DNA from: Ceratotherium simum simum
Lineage: Eukaryota > Chordata > Mammalia > Perissodactyla > Rhinocerotidae
Direction: 5' to 3'
Assembly: GCF_000283155.1 (NCBI RefSeq)
Contig: NW_004454209.1
Coordinates: 16,150,695 to 16,214,694 of the forward strand
Length of the DNA: 64,000 nt
The notes below the pieces were generated by a model that worked only from the letters and a program-made list of their open reading frames with translations, ran no database searches and was not told the DNA's origin. How positions within the stretch are numbered: position 1 is the stretch's first letter; the number at the start of each line of letters is the position of its first letter. The position numbers and the translations under genes were made by a program. Below are positions 33,479 to 45,699 of this stretch, one piece after another.

Positions 33479-35300
33479 TTTATTGCAGTAACATTGGTTT
33501 ATAGCATTGTAAAAATTTCAGGTGTACATCATTGTACTTCTATTTCTGCATAGATTACATCATGTTCACCACCAAAATACTAATTACAACCCATCACCAC
33601 ACACATGTACCCAATTATCCCTTTCACCCTCCTCCCTCCCCACTTCCCCTCTGGTAACCACCAATCCAATCTCTGTCCCTATGTGTTTGTTTATTGTTGT
33701 TATTATCTATTACTTAATGAAGGAAATCATACGGTATTTGACCTTCTCCCTCTGACTTATTTCACTTTGCATCATGCCCTCAATGTCCATCCATGTTGTC
33801 ACAAATGGCTGGATTTCATCGTTTCTTATGGCTGAGTAGTATACCATTGTGTATATATACCACAGCTTTTTTATCCATTCGTCCCTTGATGGGCACTTAG
33901 GTTGCTTCCAAGTCTTGGCTATCGTGAATAAGGCTGCAATGAACACAGGGGTGCATGTACCTTTGCAAATTGGTGTTTTCAAGTTCTTTGGATAAATACC
34001 CAACAGTGGAATAGCTGGATCATATGGTAGTTCTATCGTTGATTTTTTGAGGAATCTCCATACTGTTTTCCATAGTGGCTGCACCAGTTTGCACTCCCAC
34101 CAGCAGTGTATGAGAGTTCCCTTCTCTCCACAACCTCTCCAACACATGTTGTTTCCTGTCTTGTTAATTATAGCCATTCTGACGGGCGTGAGGTGATATC
34201 TCATTGTAGTTTTGATTTGCATTTCCCTGATAGTTAGTGATTTTGAACATCTTTTCATGTGTCTGTTGGCCATCTGTATATCTTCTTTGGAGAAATGTCT
34301 GTTCAGGTCTTTTGCCCATTTTTTAATTGGGTTGTTAGTTTTTTTGTTGTTGAGATGCATGAGTTCTTTATATATTTTGGAGATTAAGCCCTTATCAGAT
34401 GTATGGTTTGCAAATATCTTCTCCCAATTGTTAGGTTGTCTTTTCGTTTTGTTGATGGTTTCCTTTGCTGTGCAGAAGCTTTTTAGTTTGATGTAGTCCC
34501 ATTTGTTTATTTTTTCTATTGTTTCTCTTGCCCGGTCAGACATGGTGCTTGAAAATATGTTGCTAAGACTGATGTCGAAGAGCGTACTGCCTATGTTTTC
34601 TTCTAGAACTTTCACAGTTTCAGGTCTTACATTCAAGTCTTTAATCCATTTGGAGTTAATTTTTGTGTATGGTGTAAGGTAAGAGTCTACTTTCATTTTT
34701 TTGCATATGGCTATCCAGTTTTCCCAACACCATTTGTTGAAGAGATTTTCTTTTCCCCATTGTATGTTCTTGGCTCCTTTGTCAAAGATTAGCTGTCCAT
34801 AGATGTGTGGGTTTATTTCTGGGCTTTCGATTCTATTCCATTGATCTGTGTGTCTGTTTTTGTGCCAGTACCATGCTGTTTTGGTTACTATAGCTTTGTA
34901 GTATATTTTGAAATCAGGGAGTGTGATACCTCCAGCTTTGTTCTTTTTTCTCAGGATTCCTTTAGCTATTCGGGGTCTTTTGTTGTTCCATATAAATTTT
35001 AGGATTCTTTGTTCTATTTCTGTGAAAAATGTTGTTGGAACTTTGATAGGGATTGCATTGAATCTATAGATGGCTTTAGGAAGTATGGACATCTTAACCA
35101 TGTTAATTCTTCCAATCCAAGAGCACGGAATATCTTTCCATTTCTTTGTGTCTTCTTCAATTTCTTTCAGAAATGTTTTATAGTTTTCGGTGTACAGATC
35201 TTTCACCTCTTTGGTTAAGTTTATTCCTAGGTATTTTATTCTTTTTGTTGCAATTGTAAATGGGATGGTATTCTTAATTTCTCTTTCTGCTACTTCGTTG
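33428..35300 (-). mobile_element. 5'-truncated L1 with open ORF2 C-terminal region
   Basis: Antisense L1 of about 1.87 kb bounded by a perfect 18-bp target duplication, TTGGATAAGTATACTTTT, at 33410-33427 and 35301-35318. The minus-strand frame stays open for about 530 L1 codons from the truncation to its stop at 33710: the end of the reverse transcriptase region ([26 protein letters not shown]), then the cysteine-rich domain [18 protein letters not shown] (C-x3-C-x7-HC-x3-C), then [18 protein letters not shown] 3' UTR of about 280 bp and an impure A-tail follow. The endonuclease, ORF1 and 5' UTR are absent, so it cannot move itself. The uninterrupted frame and intact duplication indicate a young insertion. 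The open frame extends a further 113 bases into host DNA by chance. Confidence 0.95.
33710..35300 (-). pseudogene. L1 ORF2 3' portion (RT end plus Cys-rich domain)
   Basis: Coding remnant inside the L1. In a full L1, ORF2p supplies endonuclease and reverse transcriptase for target-primed reverse transcription. Only about the last 530 of some 1,275 residues are present, without the endonuclease or the catalytic RT motifs. No internal stop or frameshift is seen, which is unusual for L1 sequence in this window; compare the broken copy at 56.3-59.2 kb. Confidence 0.9.
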
Positions 35301-35318
35301 TTGGATAAGTATACTTTT

Positions 35319-36139
35319 AATTCCTTTCTAAACAGGTACAGCATTAAAGATAATGCAAAGGGATTTTTACATGGAATATATGACACCCAATGTCTCATGA
35401 GGATTCTGCTCATTTTAGATACATTATCTTCTTTGCTTCAAGATTTCTACCAAAAATAGTTTTAATGACAAAATAGTAGGCCTTACTTGTTAGGCTCATA
35501 TGTAGCAAGAACAAAGGTTATGGTGAAGAGCTGAATTAATTAATAGATACCATTACTAAGTTTTGAGTCATGAAAAGCCATGCTACTCATTTACTTTGGA
35601 CTTTTAAAGCTCTGTTTCAAGAACTTTGTCTCAGAGTATGTATATACTATATAATCCCAAGCAAAAACTTAACAAAAGATTGTCAGAATAGATCTGTTCC
35701 ATAGAGATTTGAACTGCATGATCAATAGTCAACACAGGAATGTTCCCAACCCCCTCCTCTGAAGCTGTAGTTGTTTTATTTTTACACTCAACATATCAGT
35801 GTCTGATAGTGTATGGTCTGACCAATCTCACATTTCAAATGAAACCAGTCATAGCAATTCTCATATATACCTTAGGTTCTTAAAACTTTTTCATGCGTTA
35901 GGCTATGACAAATATTAGATGCCCTTGATATAGTCATTTAAGAGCTACCACTTTTTGCTGAAGAATATACCATTATTTAACTGCAGTGGTTCATAATAAA
36001 ATATAAGTGATTATGAACCATTTTATAGAATTGGTGATGTAGCACTTTTGAAAAATAAGAAGCAAGGTTTTGTACAATCCTATACTTAGAAAATTTTTTC
36101 CAATATTTTTATTGCCAACAGAGTATTGAGTTCTATTGT
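35319..36139. other. Intron, nothing recognised
   Basis: No named repeat or exon; AT-rich. Confidence 0.35.
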
Positions 36140-36320
36140 ATAGATTTTACTTATTTCGTTCATTCATTAACAAATGTTTATTGAATATTTGTAAGTATAT
36201 ACTATAAACAAGATAGACATGATACCTACAGCTCCAAGGCTTATAGTCTAATAAGGATATGGGAAAAAATGGAAATTGCCACACCTGTGAGAGTGTTATG
36301 AGAGAAGAGGGACATGGAAT
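36140..36320 (+). repeat. Ancient interspersed repeat (family A) fragment
   Basis: TCATTCATTAACAAATGTTTATTGAATA, a degenerate size/shape match to the 5' part of the 1735 and 52675 copies, then GGCTTATAGTCTAATAAGG. (Words quoted loosely.). Confidence 0.5.
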
Positions 36321-36439
36321 GGAGACTTAATGAAGTCTTAATGGATCAGAGAACCCTTGCCCACATTATGATGTCTAAGCTAAAACTTCAAGAATTACTT
36401 CTCTTTCTCTATATCCAGTACATAGGAAAATCCATCTTT

Positions 36440-36800
36440 AAAATATATCCAGATTCCAGACCACCTCCATTGCTGTCACCACTGTCCAAGCCACTGGCAT
36501 CTTTTGCCTGGACTTCTGCAACAGCATCCTAACTGGTATCTTTACATCTGCTCTTGCACTCCAAAGTCTATTCTTAACACAGTAGGCACAGTCCTTTTTT
36601 GAAACTTATGTCAGATTATGTCACTTCTCCGCATAAAACTTTGAAATGGCTCCATCTCACTCAGAGGAAAGGTCAGAGTCATACAGTCGCCTATATGTAG
36701 ACCCTACATGATCTGGCCTCCTTATTCTTCTCTCACCTCCTGAAAACACCAAACATAACAGTAAAGTACTGCAACTTTTTCAGGTTTTGAGTGTCTTATC
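36440..36800 (+). mobile_element. L2 LINE fragment (ORF2 3' region)
   Basis: TTTTGCCTGGACTTCTGCAA, AGCATCCTAACTGGTATC, GATTATGTCACTTCTCC, AAATGGCTCCATCTCACTCA and CTACATGATCTGGCCTCC follow the L2 order closely. It is non-coding through indels. Confidence 0.85.
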
Positions 36801-37919
36801 ATACTCAATTCAGTGTTTTCAAAATTTCACTAAACTTAATCTATAGATGAAATTGAAAAATGAGAATCATGATTTATTAAGTACAGTTAACTATACACTG
36901 ATTCAGATTTGACCTACATATCATTTTAAGGTATCTTTTTCAGCTATGACAGCCATTAAAACCAAGTGTTAAAATAAACTATATCTAGAGCCAAATTGCT
37001 GTAGCACAAAGTACTAAACCAAGATTTTCAAATATAATGAAGCATTATTCAATTACATTAATCTCTTTTTTTTAAAAGTACATATTTCATAATATGTATA
37101 ACATATTAGTAGAAAAATATAATATGTATTTATAAATGAATAAATAAGCATTTCTGTGGGGTACAAAGTTTCTATTTTAGACCAATGGTTTTCTTCACAC
37201 TTGTGTCTAAGAAAGACACCCATAAAGATTTTTTTAAAAGAGACAGTGTAGTGAAGGGAGCACATTCATATATTTGTTGAGCAAGTTTCACTGTCTTTTT
37301 GAAGACTATAACTATTCAATCTGGTCTCCCATTTCTCCTAATTGGAAGACATGTTTGAGAAGGAAAACCAAGATGGAAAGAGATGCAAAATAATTGTCAT
37401 AATTGATTTGTACCACAGTTATTTCAATACTACATTTAAGGTTATTTTAAAATATGCCTAATTCCTAAGGCCTTTCATATAAGACAGGACAGTCTTCATT
37501 TCATTTGTTTTGTTTTATTCTTATAATGTTGACAGGAAAGCTATAAACTTAGAGAATATAGTAGAGAGCCAGTAAGGCTTAAAGCAACTCGGAGTATAGC
37601 TAGATTGCTTAGAGAGTAGTCAAGAATGAAATAACTTTTATGGCAACAGTGATAGGCTTCTATTTACTTTTCTACAAAACAGGATGGAGATGAAATTCAT
37701 GAGTAAATTCATCAATAAGTCAAACATCGTATTTATAAGATACAGAAGTAATATAAAATTAGACCCTCATTTTCAAGGACTTACGGGGTGATGAGTCTAT
37801 TTATATTTAAAAATTAGTGACTATATAAGGCAGTACATAATCGTTGTAATACATGACTCAGCCTGTCATTACTCTGAGCATTGATAGAAAGGAGCATCAA
37901 GAAAGTAGTTTCTTTACTC
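36801..37919. other. AT-rich intron, nothing recognised
   Basis: No exon or named repeat in about 1.1 kb. Confidence 0.4.
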
Positions 37920-38320
37920 TCAGGGCCTTAGTCTCTACACTGCACTCAGGTAACCTGGTTCTAGCGAGTGGGGTGCCAAAGGGAGTCTATTGAGTGAGGC
38001 TTCTAAGAAAGCTGTTGTTTTTCTGGTTAAAAGGGACAGACTCCTTTGGCAAGTATGTTTTGCCTGTCCTTCCTCTTCTTTCCTATCTGGAGCACAAACT
38101 GATGCCTGAAGGTGCAAGAACCATCTTATGATGAAAGGGAAAAAAATATATGCTAAAGATATCCATGTAGGAAAATAGTCTGGTTCCTGGACTGCTTACC
38201 AGCTCTGGATTGCTGACCCCCAGAGGCCATAGTACATTAAATAATAAATCCTTGTTTAAGCCATTGTTTGTCAGATTTCTGTTACACACAACCGAATACA
38301 CTTCTGACTGATAAGAATGG
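37920..38320 (+). mobile_element. LTR of ERVL/MaLR type
   Basis: GGAGCACAAACTGATGCC-like middle part, then TAATAAATCCTTGTTTAAGCC, a polyadenylation region ATAATAAATC, and the end TCAGATTTCTGTTACACACA: the order of the 3' half of an ERVL/MaLR LTR in sense orientation. Subfamily not named. Confidence 0.6.
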
Positions 38321-41039
38321 TTGAGATTTGAATAAATAAAAAAGTGAAGGAAAAAAATGAAGCATTAAGTCACAAATGACATCAGCAATATGAGCACGCA
38401 TTTCAGAATCAGAAATGGATGTTACTTGTCTGAGTCCAGTGTAGAGACTAAGGCCCCTAGAGTGAAGTTTGTATTGACTCAATTACTTTTAAATATATAA
38501 ATTATCATAATTAGGGAAGTATTTTTAATTATTTTCTTTGTCATCATCTATGAATTATCTGAAAGAACATGGCATTCGTCTTTCCATTTTTCTTAAATGA
38601 AGGGAGAATTCCGTAAGTCCATACATTTAAAAGTATTCAGTAGTCCATCAGTCAATTGTAGACTTCTTCAGGCTTTCTCTATTATTTAAAAACCTTACAC
38701 TGTCATTAAGGGTAAGCCATTACCGTAATTTTGCCTGTCTTTCCAACAAGCTTACACCACAGAAATGCTACGTTCAGACAAGAATTAGTCACCTGATCTG
38801 GATGTAGTTTGTTAGCAGAATTATGACAGAAGGCCAGTCTGTATAAAGGATTGACGCTAGCATTAGTTCAACGGAATCATATTTTCGGGAGTATGATATC
38901 ATCTCATAGTTTCCTGAGCTACAATACAGTAATCTCTGATTTAAACTAAGGAAAAAGAAAATTCTCAAAAGTAATAAAATATATAAGGCAGTGAGTGTGT
39001 TAGCTTAATTAATTGTGTTTGATTGAACTGAAAGATGACAATTTTATAAAAGGAGAAAAGCTTAAAATCTTGTAGTTTAATAAAAGTAGCATACAGCTTG
39101 TCTCTGGTGAGAAAGAGCTAGCAGAGTTTCACGTAGGGAATAGAAGGAATCGTTGAGATACCTCCTTCTTCTGTTCCCCGTGGGAGTGAAAGAATAGTGG
39201 GTGCAGCTGCACACTGAAGAGCACTTACTCTGCTTTCATGCTCGAAATCAGTGTATTCCAAATCTCATGGCATGTTTTGAACGAGGCTATAAATTGCAAA
39301 ATTAAATTATGGTTTCAAAAGTACCTACTGAAATAAGTGATGACTTTAATTTTTATTATGAATAAGGTTGTTACCATAAGACATGATGCTGAAAATGTCA
39401 CTTTAGGAATTAAAAAGATCTTTGATTAATAAGTTCTGTTATGTATTCAGTACAGCATAATCCATAATACAATGAAATCTCTTGCAACCGGGATCTGTAT
39501 ACTTCTCACAAAATGTAGAATTGCTAGCTAGTGGGTTGAGAAAAGAGGGTGTACAACCAAGAAAAAAGAATAATCAAAAGACCACCCTGAATCAATTGCT
39601 TCCTTACTACCAGGGGATAAAATATTTCCTAGAAAAAGAGATAAATTATATAATCACTAAATATTTCCATGCCTTCTATAAGGTTTGTTTTTTTTCAGGA
39701 AAGTTTTGAACCAGTTATTAAACTATATGCTTGGAAATGCTTATGTCATTTAAAAGATTCTTACGCATATATTTCCCTCATCATATGTATAGAGATCATG
39801 AAAAAAATGCCCTGTTTGGCCTTCACTGACTTAAGTGAAGTTTAGCAGAAGAATAACTTTTCTATAGCTATAAACTAATCTGTGGAGATCCTTTTGGAGT
39901 TGCCATTTCAGTTTTAGAAACCTGCTACAAAATGACAAATGGGTAAAGGTGCTTTAGAACAACCTAAACTATGCGCATTATAATTGGGAAAGCTGCTTCG
40001 GTAATCCTGAAAAGAACTGTTACCCATTGTAGTATCTGTTGAGGACTTCTTTCCTCCTTGTTTTTTAACAAATATCTGGTGTTTAGCATAAAATTATTCA
40101 GCAAGAACCAGGGAGTCTTTGACCTTCTTAAGTATGTATTTGGTTTTTCTGAATTTCCTTGCTCAAAGAATTGTTACTGTCTGTCTTGGGAATCGTCTAA
40201 TCTGGGATGTGGGCAAACCAGTGGAGCACTGAATTTTGTATACCAAGTGATGGGAAAGAACATATTTTTCTACTCTGCACCAAAATACTGTTTTACTAAC
40301 TTCTTCATATTGCAACCCAGCTGACAGAGGCATAATATTCCGTGGCCTTGAAAGAGTTATTCTGGGATGTAAACGCTAAAGTAACTCAGAGAATTGCCAT
40401 TCTGTCTTCCCACAGTAAAAAATGAAATGGATCAAAGCATCTGTAAAGCAAAAACCAAAGTGATTATTCATTTCTTTACTTGTTTAAGAAACATGCAGTT
40501 ACACTACTGCTATGCTCCTCTCCTCCACCCCTGATGCCAGTAATTGCACATTCAGATTTACCACACAGAGCCTGACCCGTAGCTATACCCAAAGAGCAAC
40601 CACATCCAAGACACAGAAGGAAAGCCAAAAATAATAAAAGTCTCTGTATCTGAAAAGATTCTTATTTAAGATCTCAGGTGAGCCTATAGAATTGTGGACT
40701 CAGGCAATCAGACATCAATCAGACATTCAGTTTCTTTTCATTTGCCTTGTATTTCTTGAAGTTCTACCAAGAAGTGCTCCAACAGAGAGCAAACAGAGAT
40801 GACTGCTTAAACAGCACCTTTGCTTCACAGGAAAATTTTCTTTTAGGTAAACAGTCTTCAATTCCTATGTAGATTTCAGTGTGTGTGGATATGTATTAGG
40901 GCTAAAACCAAAAGGCAAGTCAATGATTAAACATATTTCTGAAAGAAGAGAGAAGTCACTAAGTCTTATTTGCACTTACTTTAATTAAATATCAATTAGA
41001 CTAAATAACTTATGCTGATGTGAGATATAGCAACTGTAT
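38321..41039. other. Longest block without recognised repeats (2.7 kb)
   Basis: No SINE, LINE, LTR or DNA transposon could be recognised, and no exon. High complexity at 38640-38940 (ACACTGTCATTAAGGG, GATCTGGATGTAGTTTG). It may hold conserved non-coding elements; there is no direct evidence. Confidence 0.4.
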
Positions 41040-41395
41040 ATCTGTAGAGTTTTTCGGTTACAAGCAATAGAACTGGATCAGGCTAACTTTAGGAAAAGGG
41101 ATTTTGTTGAAAGGATATTGGAAGCTTGCAGAATCGATGGGATACTATACAGCAGACTTGGAAATGGGCAAAAGAAGCAAGTCATCTTTGGAAATTCAGA
41201 GGCAGCAACATTAACAATGGTGTCATAATGAAAATAGACTGGTCAGGGTAGCGTTACTAAGAGTGGACAAAACTAACCATTTTCTGTGTCTTTGTTTCTC
41301 TGCTCAATATATAAATTCCAGGGAGAGAGCATCTGACTGGATTAGTTTGGGTTACATGCCTGCTCTTTGGCTAGGAGAGGGCAAGACTTCTACCA
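41040..41395 (+). repeat. Ancient interspersed repeat, unassigned
   Basis: TTTTTCGGTTACAAGCAATA, TTGTTGAAAGGATATTGGA and later TGACTGGATTAGTTTGGGTT then ACATGCCTGCTC recall a common mammalian old repeat; family name not certain. Confidence 0.45.
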
Positions 41396-41402
41396 GTCTA
41401 TG

Positions 41403-41613
41403 GTCATGTGTCATTTAACAATAGGGATACATTCTGAGAAATGTGTCATTAGGCGATTTTGTCATTGTGCGAACATCATAGTGTAGTAGTTACACAAACC
41501 TAGATGGTATAGTCTACTACACACCTAGTCTATATAGTGCTAATTATATGGGACCACCATCATATATGCAGTCCATCATTGACTGAAATGTCGTTGTGTG
41601 GTGTGTGACTATA
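41403..41613 (+). mobile_element. Mariner/Tigger-type MITE, internally deleted
   Basis: The ends are inverted relatives: CATGTGTCATTTAACAATAGGG at the left and AAATGTCGTTGTGTGGTGTG at the right. The inner words TGTGCGAACATCATAG, ACACAAACCTAGATGGTATA and TATATGGGACCACCATC match an old mammalian TcMar-like element. No transposase frame remains. Subfamily unnamed. Confidence 0.65.
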
Positions 41614-41689
41614 TATCCAATGGGGAAGAATTAATTCCCCAAATGGAATTCAGTTCGCCATTAAGAAGGAGAAGTAGATGCTGGAAGCC

Positions 41690-41945
41690 AAAAAACAATG
41701 AATATTTAATACAGCTACCATTTATTCGTTGTGTATGGTTTATCAGTCATTGTGTTTCGTGTGCATTATCTTGTTCATTCCTTATACACAGGCCTCATAC
41801 TCAGTTACTATTTTACAGGTAAGAAAACTTAAGCTTTGGGAAAGGTTAGGTGACTTGTCCAAGGTCACACTACTAGAAAATGGCAGAATTGAGACTCCAA
41901 AGAGAATGCTCCTAACATCTAGACTCCTTGCTCCCTCTTAACAGA
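41690..41945 (+). mobile_element. MIR SINE
   Basis: CCATTTATTCGTTGTGTATG, TACTATTTTACAGGTAAGAA, TTGTCCAAGGTCACACTACT and AATTGAGACTCCAAAGAGAA follow the MIR core in order. Confidence 0.85.
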
Positions 41946-42399
41946 TCTCTGTATTATCATTGGTGATAGTATTTCCTGAGCCTGTCTCTTACAGGTAAAA
42001 GACAAAACAAAAAGATTTTTTAAAAATGCTATGTACAAATACTTTAAACTCACCAGTAGTCCTGTGCAATGTAGAAGTTCTTTGTTAGAATCAAGCTTTG
42101 GGAATAAATGTTGTGCAAATACAGAATGCATAAATTTGCAAATGATTTTTTTTCTCTGATACAAATTTAGGGTTTAGTTTCTTAATATATAATGAAGGGT
42201 TTGAATTTATCAGTGAATGCCAGTCTTGGTTCTGTAATCAAGCTTTATAAATAAGCTTGGAGCCTCTTGGTTTGTAGGGAAGTTGTTAAGGTGTGTAAAA
42301 AGTTTCCAGTGTTCTCCAGTTAGATAGTGACTGCCATCTGGGCCAGAAAAAAATAGCATAAAATGGAATGAACTACTAGACCCATTTTTACTGGTAGCT
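41946..42399. other. Intron, nothing recognised
   Basis: No named repeat or exon. Confidence 0.35.
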
Positions 42400-42530
42400 T
42401 TATTTTCAACCTTGGCAAGTTAGTTTTCTTTGCTGAGCTCAATTTCCCCATCTGTAATGAAGAGATACTAATAATTCCCATAATCCCAAGAATGAAAAGA
42501 GATGATGAGTGTAATATACTTGTTGACCTC
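42400..42530 (+). mobile_element. MIR SINE 3' half
   Basis: CTCAATTTCCCCATCTGTAATG, ATAATTCCCATAATCCC and GAATGAAAAGAGATGATG follow the MIR pattern. (Words quoted loosely.). Confidence 0.7.
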
Positions 42531-42535
42531 CAAAC

Positions 42536-42680
42536 CAGGGTTTCTCAACATTGGCACTATTGACATTTTGGACCAGATAATTCTTTATTGTTGGGGCTGT
42601 GCAGTCATTGTTGGATATTTAGCAGCATCCCTGGTCTCTACCCAGTGGATGCCAGTAGCACCCACCCCCTAGTTGTATAA
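42536..42680 (-). mobile_element. MER20 (hAT-Charlie) fragment
   Basis: CAGGGTTTCTCAACATTGGC, ATTGACATTTTGGACCAGAT, AGCAGCATCCCTGGTCTCTA and GATGCCAGTAGCACCC are MER20 in reverse. The far end is lost. Confidence 0.88.
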
Positions 42681-43004
42681 TCAAAACAACTGACTCCAAA
42701 AGCACTACCAATTTTCTCAATGGCATTCTTCTGTTTACTAAAATAAGTATCCTAAGTTATAAAGATATTTTTCCAAGGGACTCAAAAACTATTTTGAATA
42801 TTTTTCACTTGTCTTCCTACCCTCCTGCAACTTTTCTGAATTCATCTTTCGGGGGGAAAAAAGTGCTTACCACTGAATAGGATGTTCTTCTCGGTGTCGT
42901 CCAGCTCTAAGAGTTAATTAACATCTTTAACTATGCCATATCCAGAACTAATAATCAGCTGATACTAGTACAGCCTTACTAGTTCAAGTAATATTCCCCA
43001 AAAG
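42681..43004. other. Intron, nothing recognised
   Basis: Short unclassified stretch, GGGGGGAAAAAA at about 42851. Confidence 0.3.
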
Positions 43005-44735
43005 GAGACTCTGAGATTGAGACTTGTGTGCAGGAAATTTATTACAGAATGCCCTTAGGATCAATACCTATGGAGGAGAAAGAAGTAGGATTGGGCAAAG
43101 GGAGGAGTTGCAATGCAGTTGCACAAGGGCTTCAGCTAATCCCATAGAGCCCTGGAGCTGGGATGGCCCTTCAGAGTTGAATCACCTTGAGGCAAGGTGT
43201 CTTGGCCTTTATACCCCTGCAATAACCAGTCACTGAATGTGGAAGGCTCTCAGGGAGAGGGCATGACCTTGGCCAAGGTAGCAATTCCTGGAGAGCGACT
43301 CAGCTGAGCCCTACCAGCCACCAACACTCCCAGCAACTAGGGCAATTAGCACGTTAGTCCTGAAGGTACGCTCTGGGTAGTGTACTACAGTCCATCCCTT
43401 GCACAACTCAAATCTGCTTCCTTTATATAGTAAGTTCTTGTAACAGTTCCTCCAGGATTCTGTTTGGTCTTCTGGTCTTCTTTTGTGGGGAAACTTAAAA
43501 AAGGAAAATTGGTGGGATGAACTGTAACATCTACTGCTTTAGCTGGTCTCAAGGCCACAACTGATTCTTATCTTTCTCTACTCCTTTTTCTAGATTCCTC
43601 TTACTCTTGGGTGAACTCTGCTGTTCTAGGGACTTACCTAATGAGATAACTCAGACCTAAATCTATAAGACCTCTAAGGCTTTGTTGCCATTGGGTTTTC
43701 AGGCTACGGCTGCTGAACTTGTCTATTTACAGTCAAAATTAGGCAAGAGAGTTCCAAGAGATGCCTTACTGGATCATCTGGATATCAAATATAGTTTTAC
43801 CTTACCTCATTGTGTAACAGCCCTATCTCCTCTTAGGGATCAGGATCAATTACCCCTGCCTTCTTTCCTTGCCTCCAGTTCTTGGCATGAGGAGCCTGAA
43901 GTGACCAGGTGGCAGTAATAGCTTAAAGTTTAATGGGACTTATACTGTGTCCTTTGGTGGAGTATCACCCTTCCAGGAATCAGGACCTCTAAAACGTAGA
44001 GTTTGCAGGAGTGGGAAGCACAAATTCTCCAAATCAGTTATTAAGAGTGATGATAAGTAGGGCCACTCTTACTGCCGCCTCTTGATTCCTGGACCTATGA
44101 ATTTTGCTTCTTGGGAACAGCTCCTTATAATGGTTGTTGTTTTTTTAGGGTGTGTTCTGTGTCCTAGAGAATGAATTACAGGATATCATCTCCAAAGTGG
44201 AGTCTCAGCTGTGCCTTCAGTAGACCATTCTATCACGCTCTTAGGCCAGCAGCTTCTGGGTGGTGTAGTCTGTGATAGGATTTCTGTCTGCCATAGCAGT
44301 TATGACATTTCTACTTCACGTTATGTGGACTGTTGCTTTCTGTATGCTTCCAAAGAGCCATCATAGCAGTGTCTTAGCATCATCTCATTTAGTCTTGCTG
44401 GAGGGTTAAATCCTATGAGAGAATGCTCTCATATCAATAAACTCTCCATTACCCAACCTTATATTCTCTTTCTTCTTGATCTAGCATTCTTTCATACATA
44501 GTCTCCTGCCTCCTGCTGGTACATGTTGGCTAGGTCCTACAGTTCTTTGAGATATAGTCCCTTTCTCGCCTTAGCAGACAAAGCACTTCCCAGGCTGGGT
44601 TTGATGTAACTTGATCCATGGCATTGGTCTGGGGGCCAGGTCTGGAATATGTAGATATAAATCTTAATGGCAGGATGGGGTTGGGAGTAGTGGAGGTACA
44701 TGTGTCATCTTGCAAGGCTATTTATTGTCTTCAAC
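43005..44735 (-). mobile_element. Degenerate ERV fragment: LTR-like end plus internal sequence
   Basis: At 43005-43400 the plus strand looks like an LTR read in reverse (TGCAGGAAATTTATTACAG, GGAGCTGGGATGGCCCTTCA, GGCCTTTATACCCCTGC). It continues through CTTTATATAGTAAG into about 1.2 kb of GC-balanced, mammalian-ERV-like internal sequence (TTCTTGGCATGAGGAGCC, CATCATCTCATTTAGTCTTG, CATAGTCTCCTGCCTCCTG). No second LTR was seen and no frame exceeds about 80 codons, so it is truncated and inactive. Assignment to the ERVL group is from memory. Confidence 0.55.
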
Positions 44736-45699
44736 CAACAAGAGAATGCTAGTCTCTAGATAGAAATGTAATATACCTCACAGTTTAATAGAACTAGTTC
44801 TAGATGACATGAGGGACAGAGTGGTATTTTAATATCATTTTGTTTTATTAGGTAGACTTTATAGATAATCACTATGTAACTAAACATACATAATATTTAA
44901 AGAGCTAGTTACAGGCTATGCACTGTATAAAAAGATATGTGTGATAGCTGGCTAGGTACTATCCAATGAAAATATTTGGATTGCTTTTCAAGGCTAATAA
45001 TTATGAGAACAAGGAAGAGAAAAAAAGACAGACTCTGAAGCACCAAGTTACAGAATTTCTATTTCTTATAAGTAGGCATTAATATATAGTATTCCCTTGT
45101 TTCAAGGCTACCTCTGGTCCAAGACGTTTGGTGAAGGAGTATTATTTTCACTTAGATATAAAATCTGTGGGTCTTGATCCAAGAACTCTTCTCCCATTTC
45201 TGGACTGCTGATAGTTTTGCAAGCTTTAGCAATGCATCAGTTCTCATTCTTGTACTCTTCTCTCTTGAGAGTATGGTTATACCAGCAGGGGAGGGGTACC
45301 AGTGTAGAAGGGAATATAGCTACCAAGGGTTGAATCTTGAAATTGGAAAGGATGGAGAGAAGCTAGTTATTAGGTAAGAAATGGAAATAAGAAATGGTTT
45401 CCCTGAAAGCCTTTCATGCTCCTTATCCAACTTGCTTATTCTTCTCACATAATTAGATTTTGAAAAATTGTTGGATAATGACTTGTTTCATAAATTAATT
45501 TATCATGTATTTATTGAACCTCTGTTATGTGCTTAATCTTTTGGATAATATAAAGAAATATAAGAATTATTTTTCCCTAGAGGAACATAACACCCAGACT
45601 TCCTCTCTTGTGAAGTCTACCTGAGGACAAGGGCTGGGGAGAAAGATTTAATATGTCTAAAGCAGATTACTTGGCTGCCAAAACCCATCCCCTGCCAGG
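44736..45699. other. Intron, nothing recognised
   Basis: No exon or named repeat. Confidence 0.35.

Noticed and set aside
34212..35218. Plus-strand open frames of 65-94 codons over the L1
   Set aside because: Shadows of the antisense L1 ORF2 frame.
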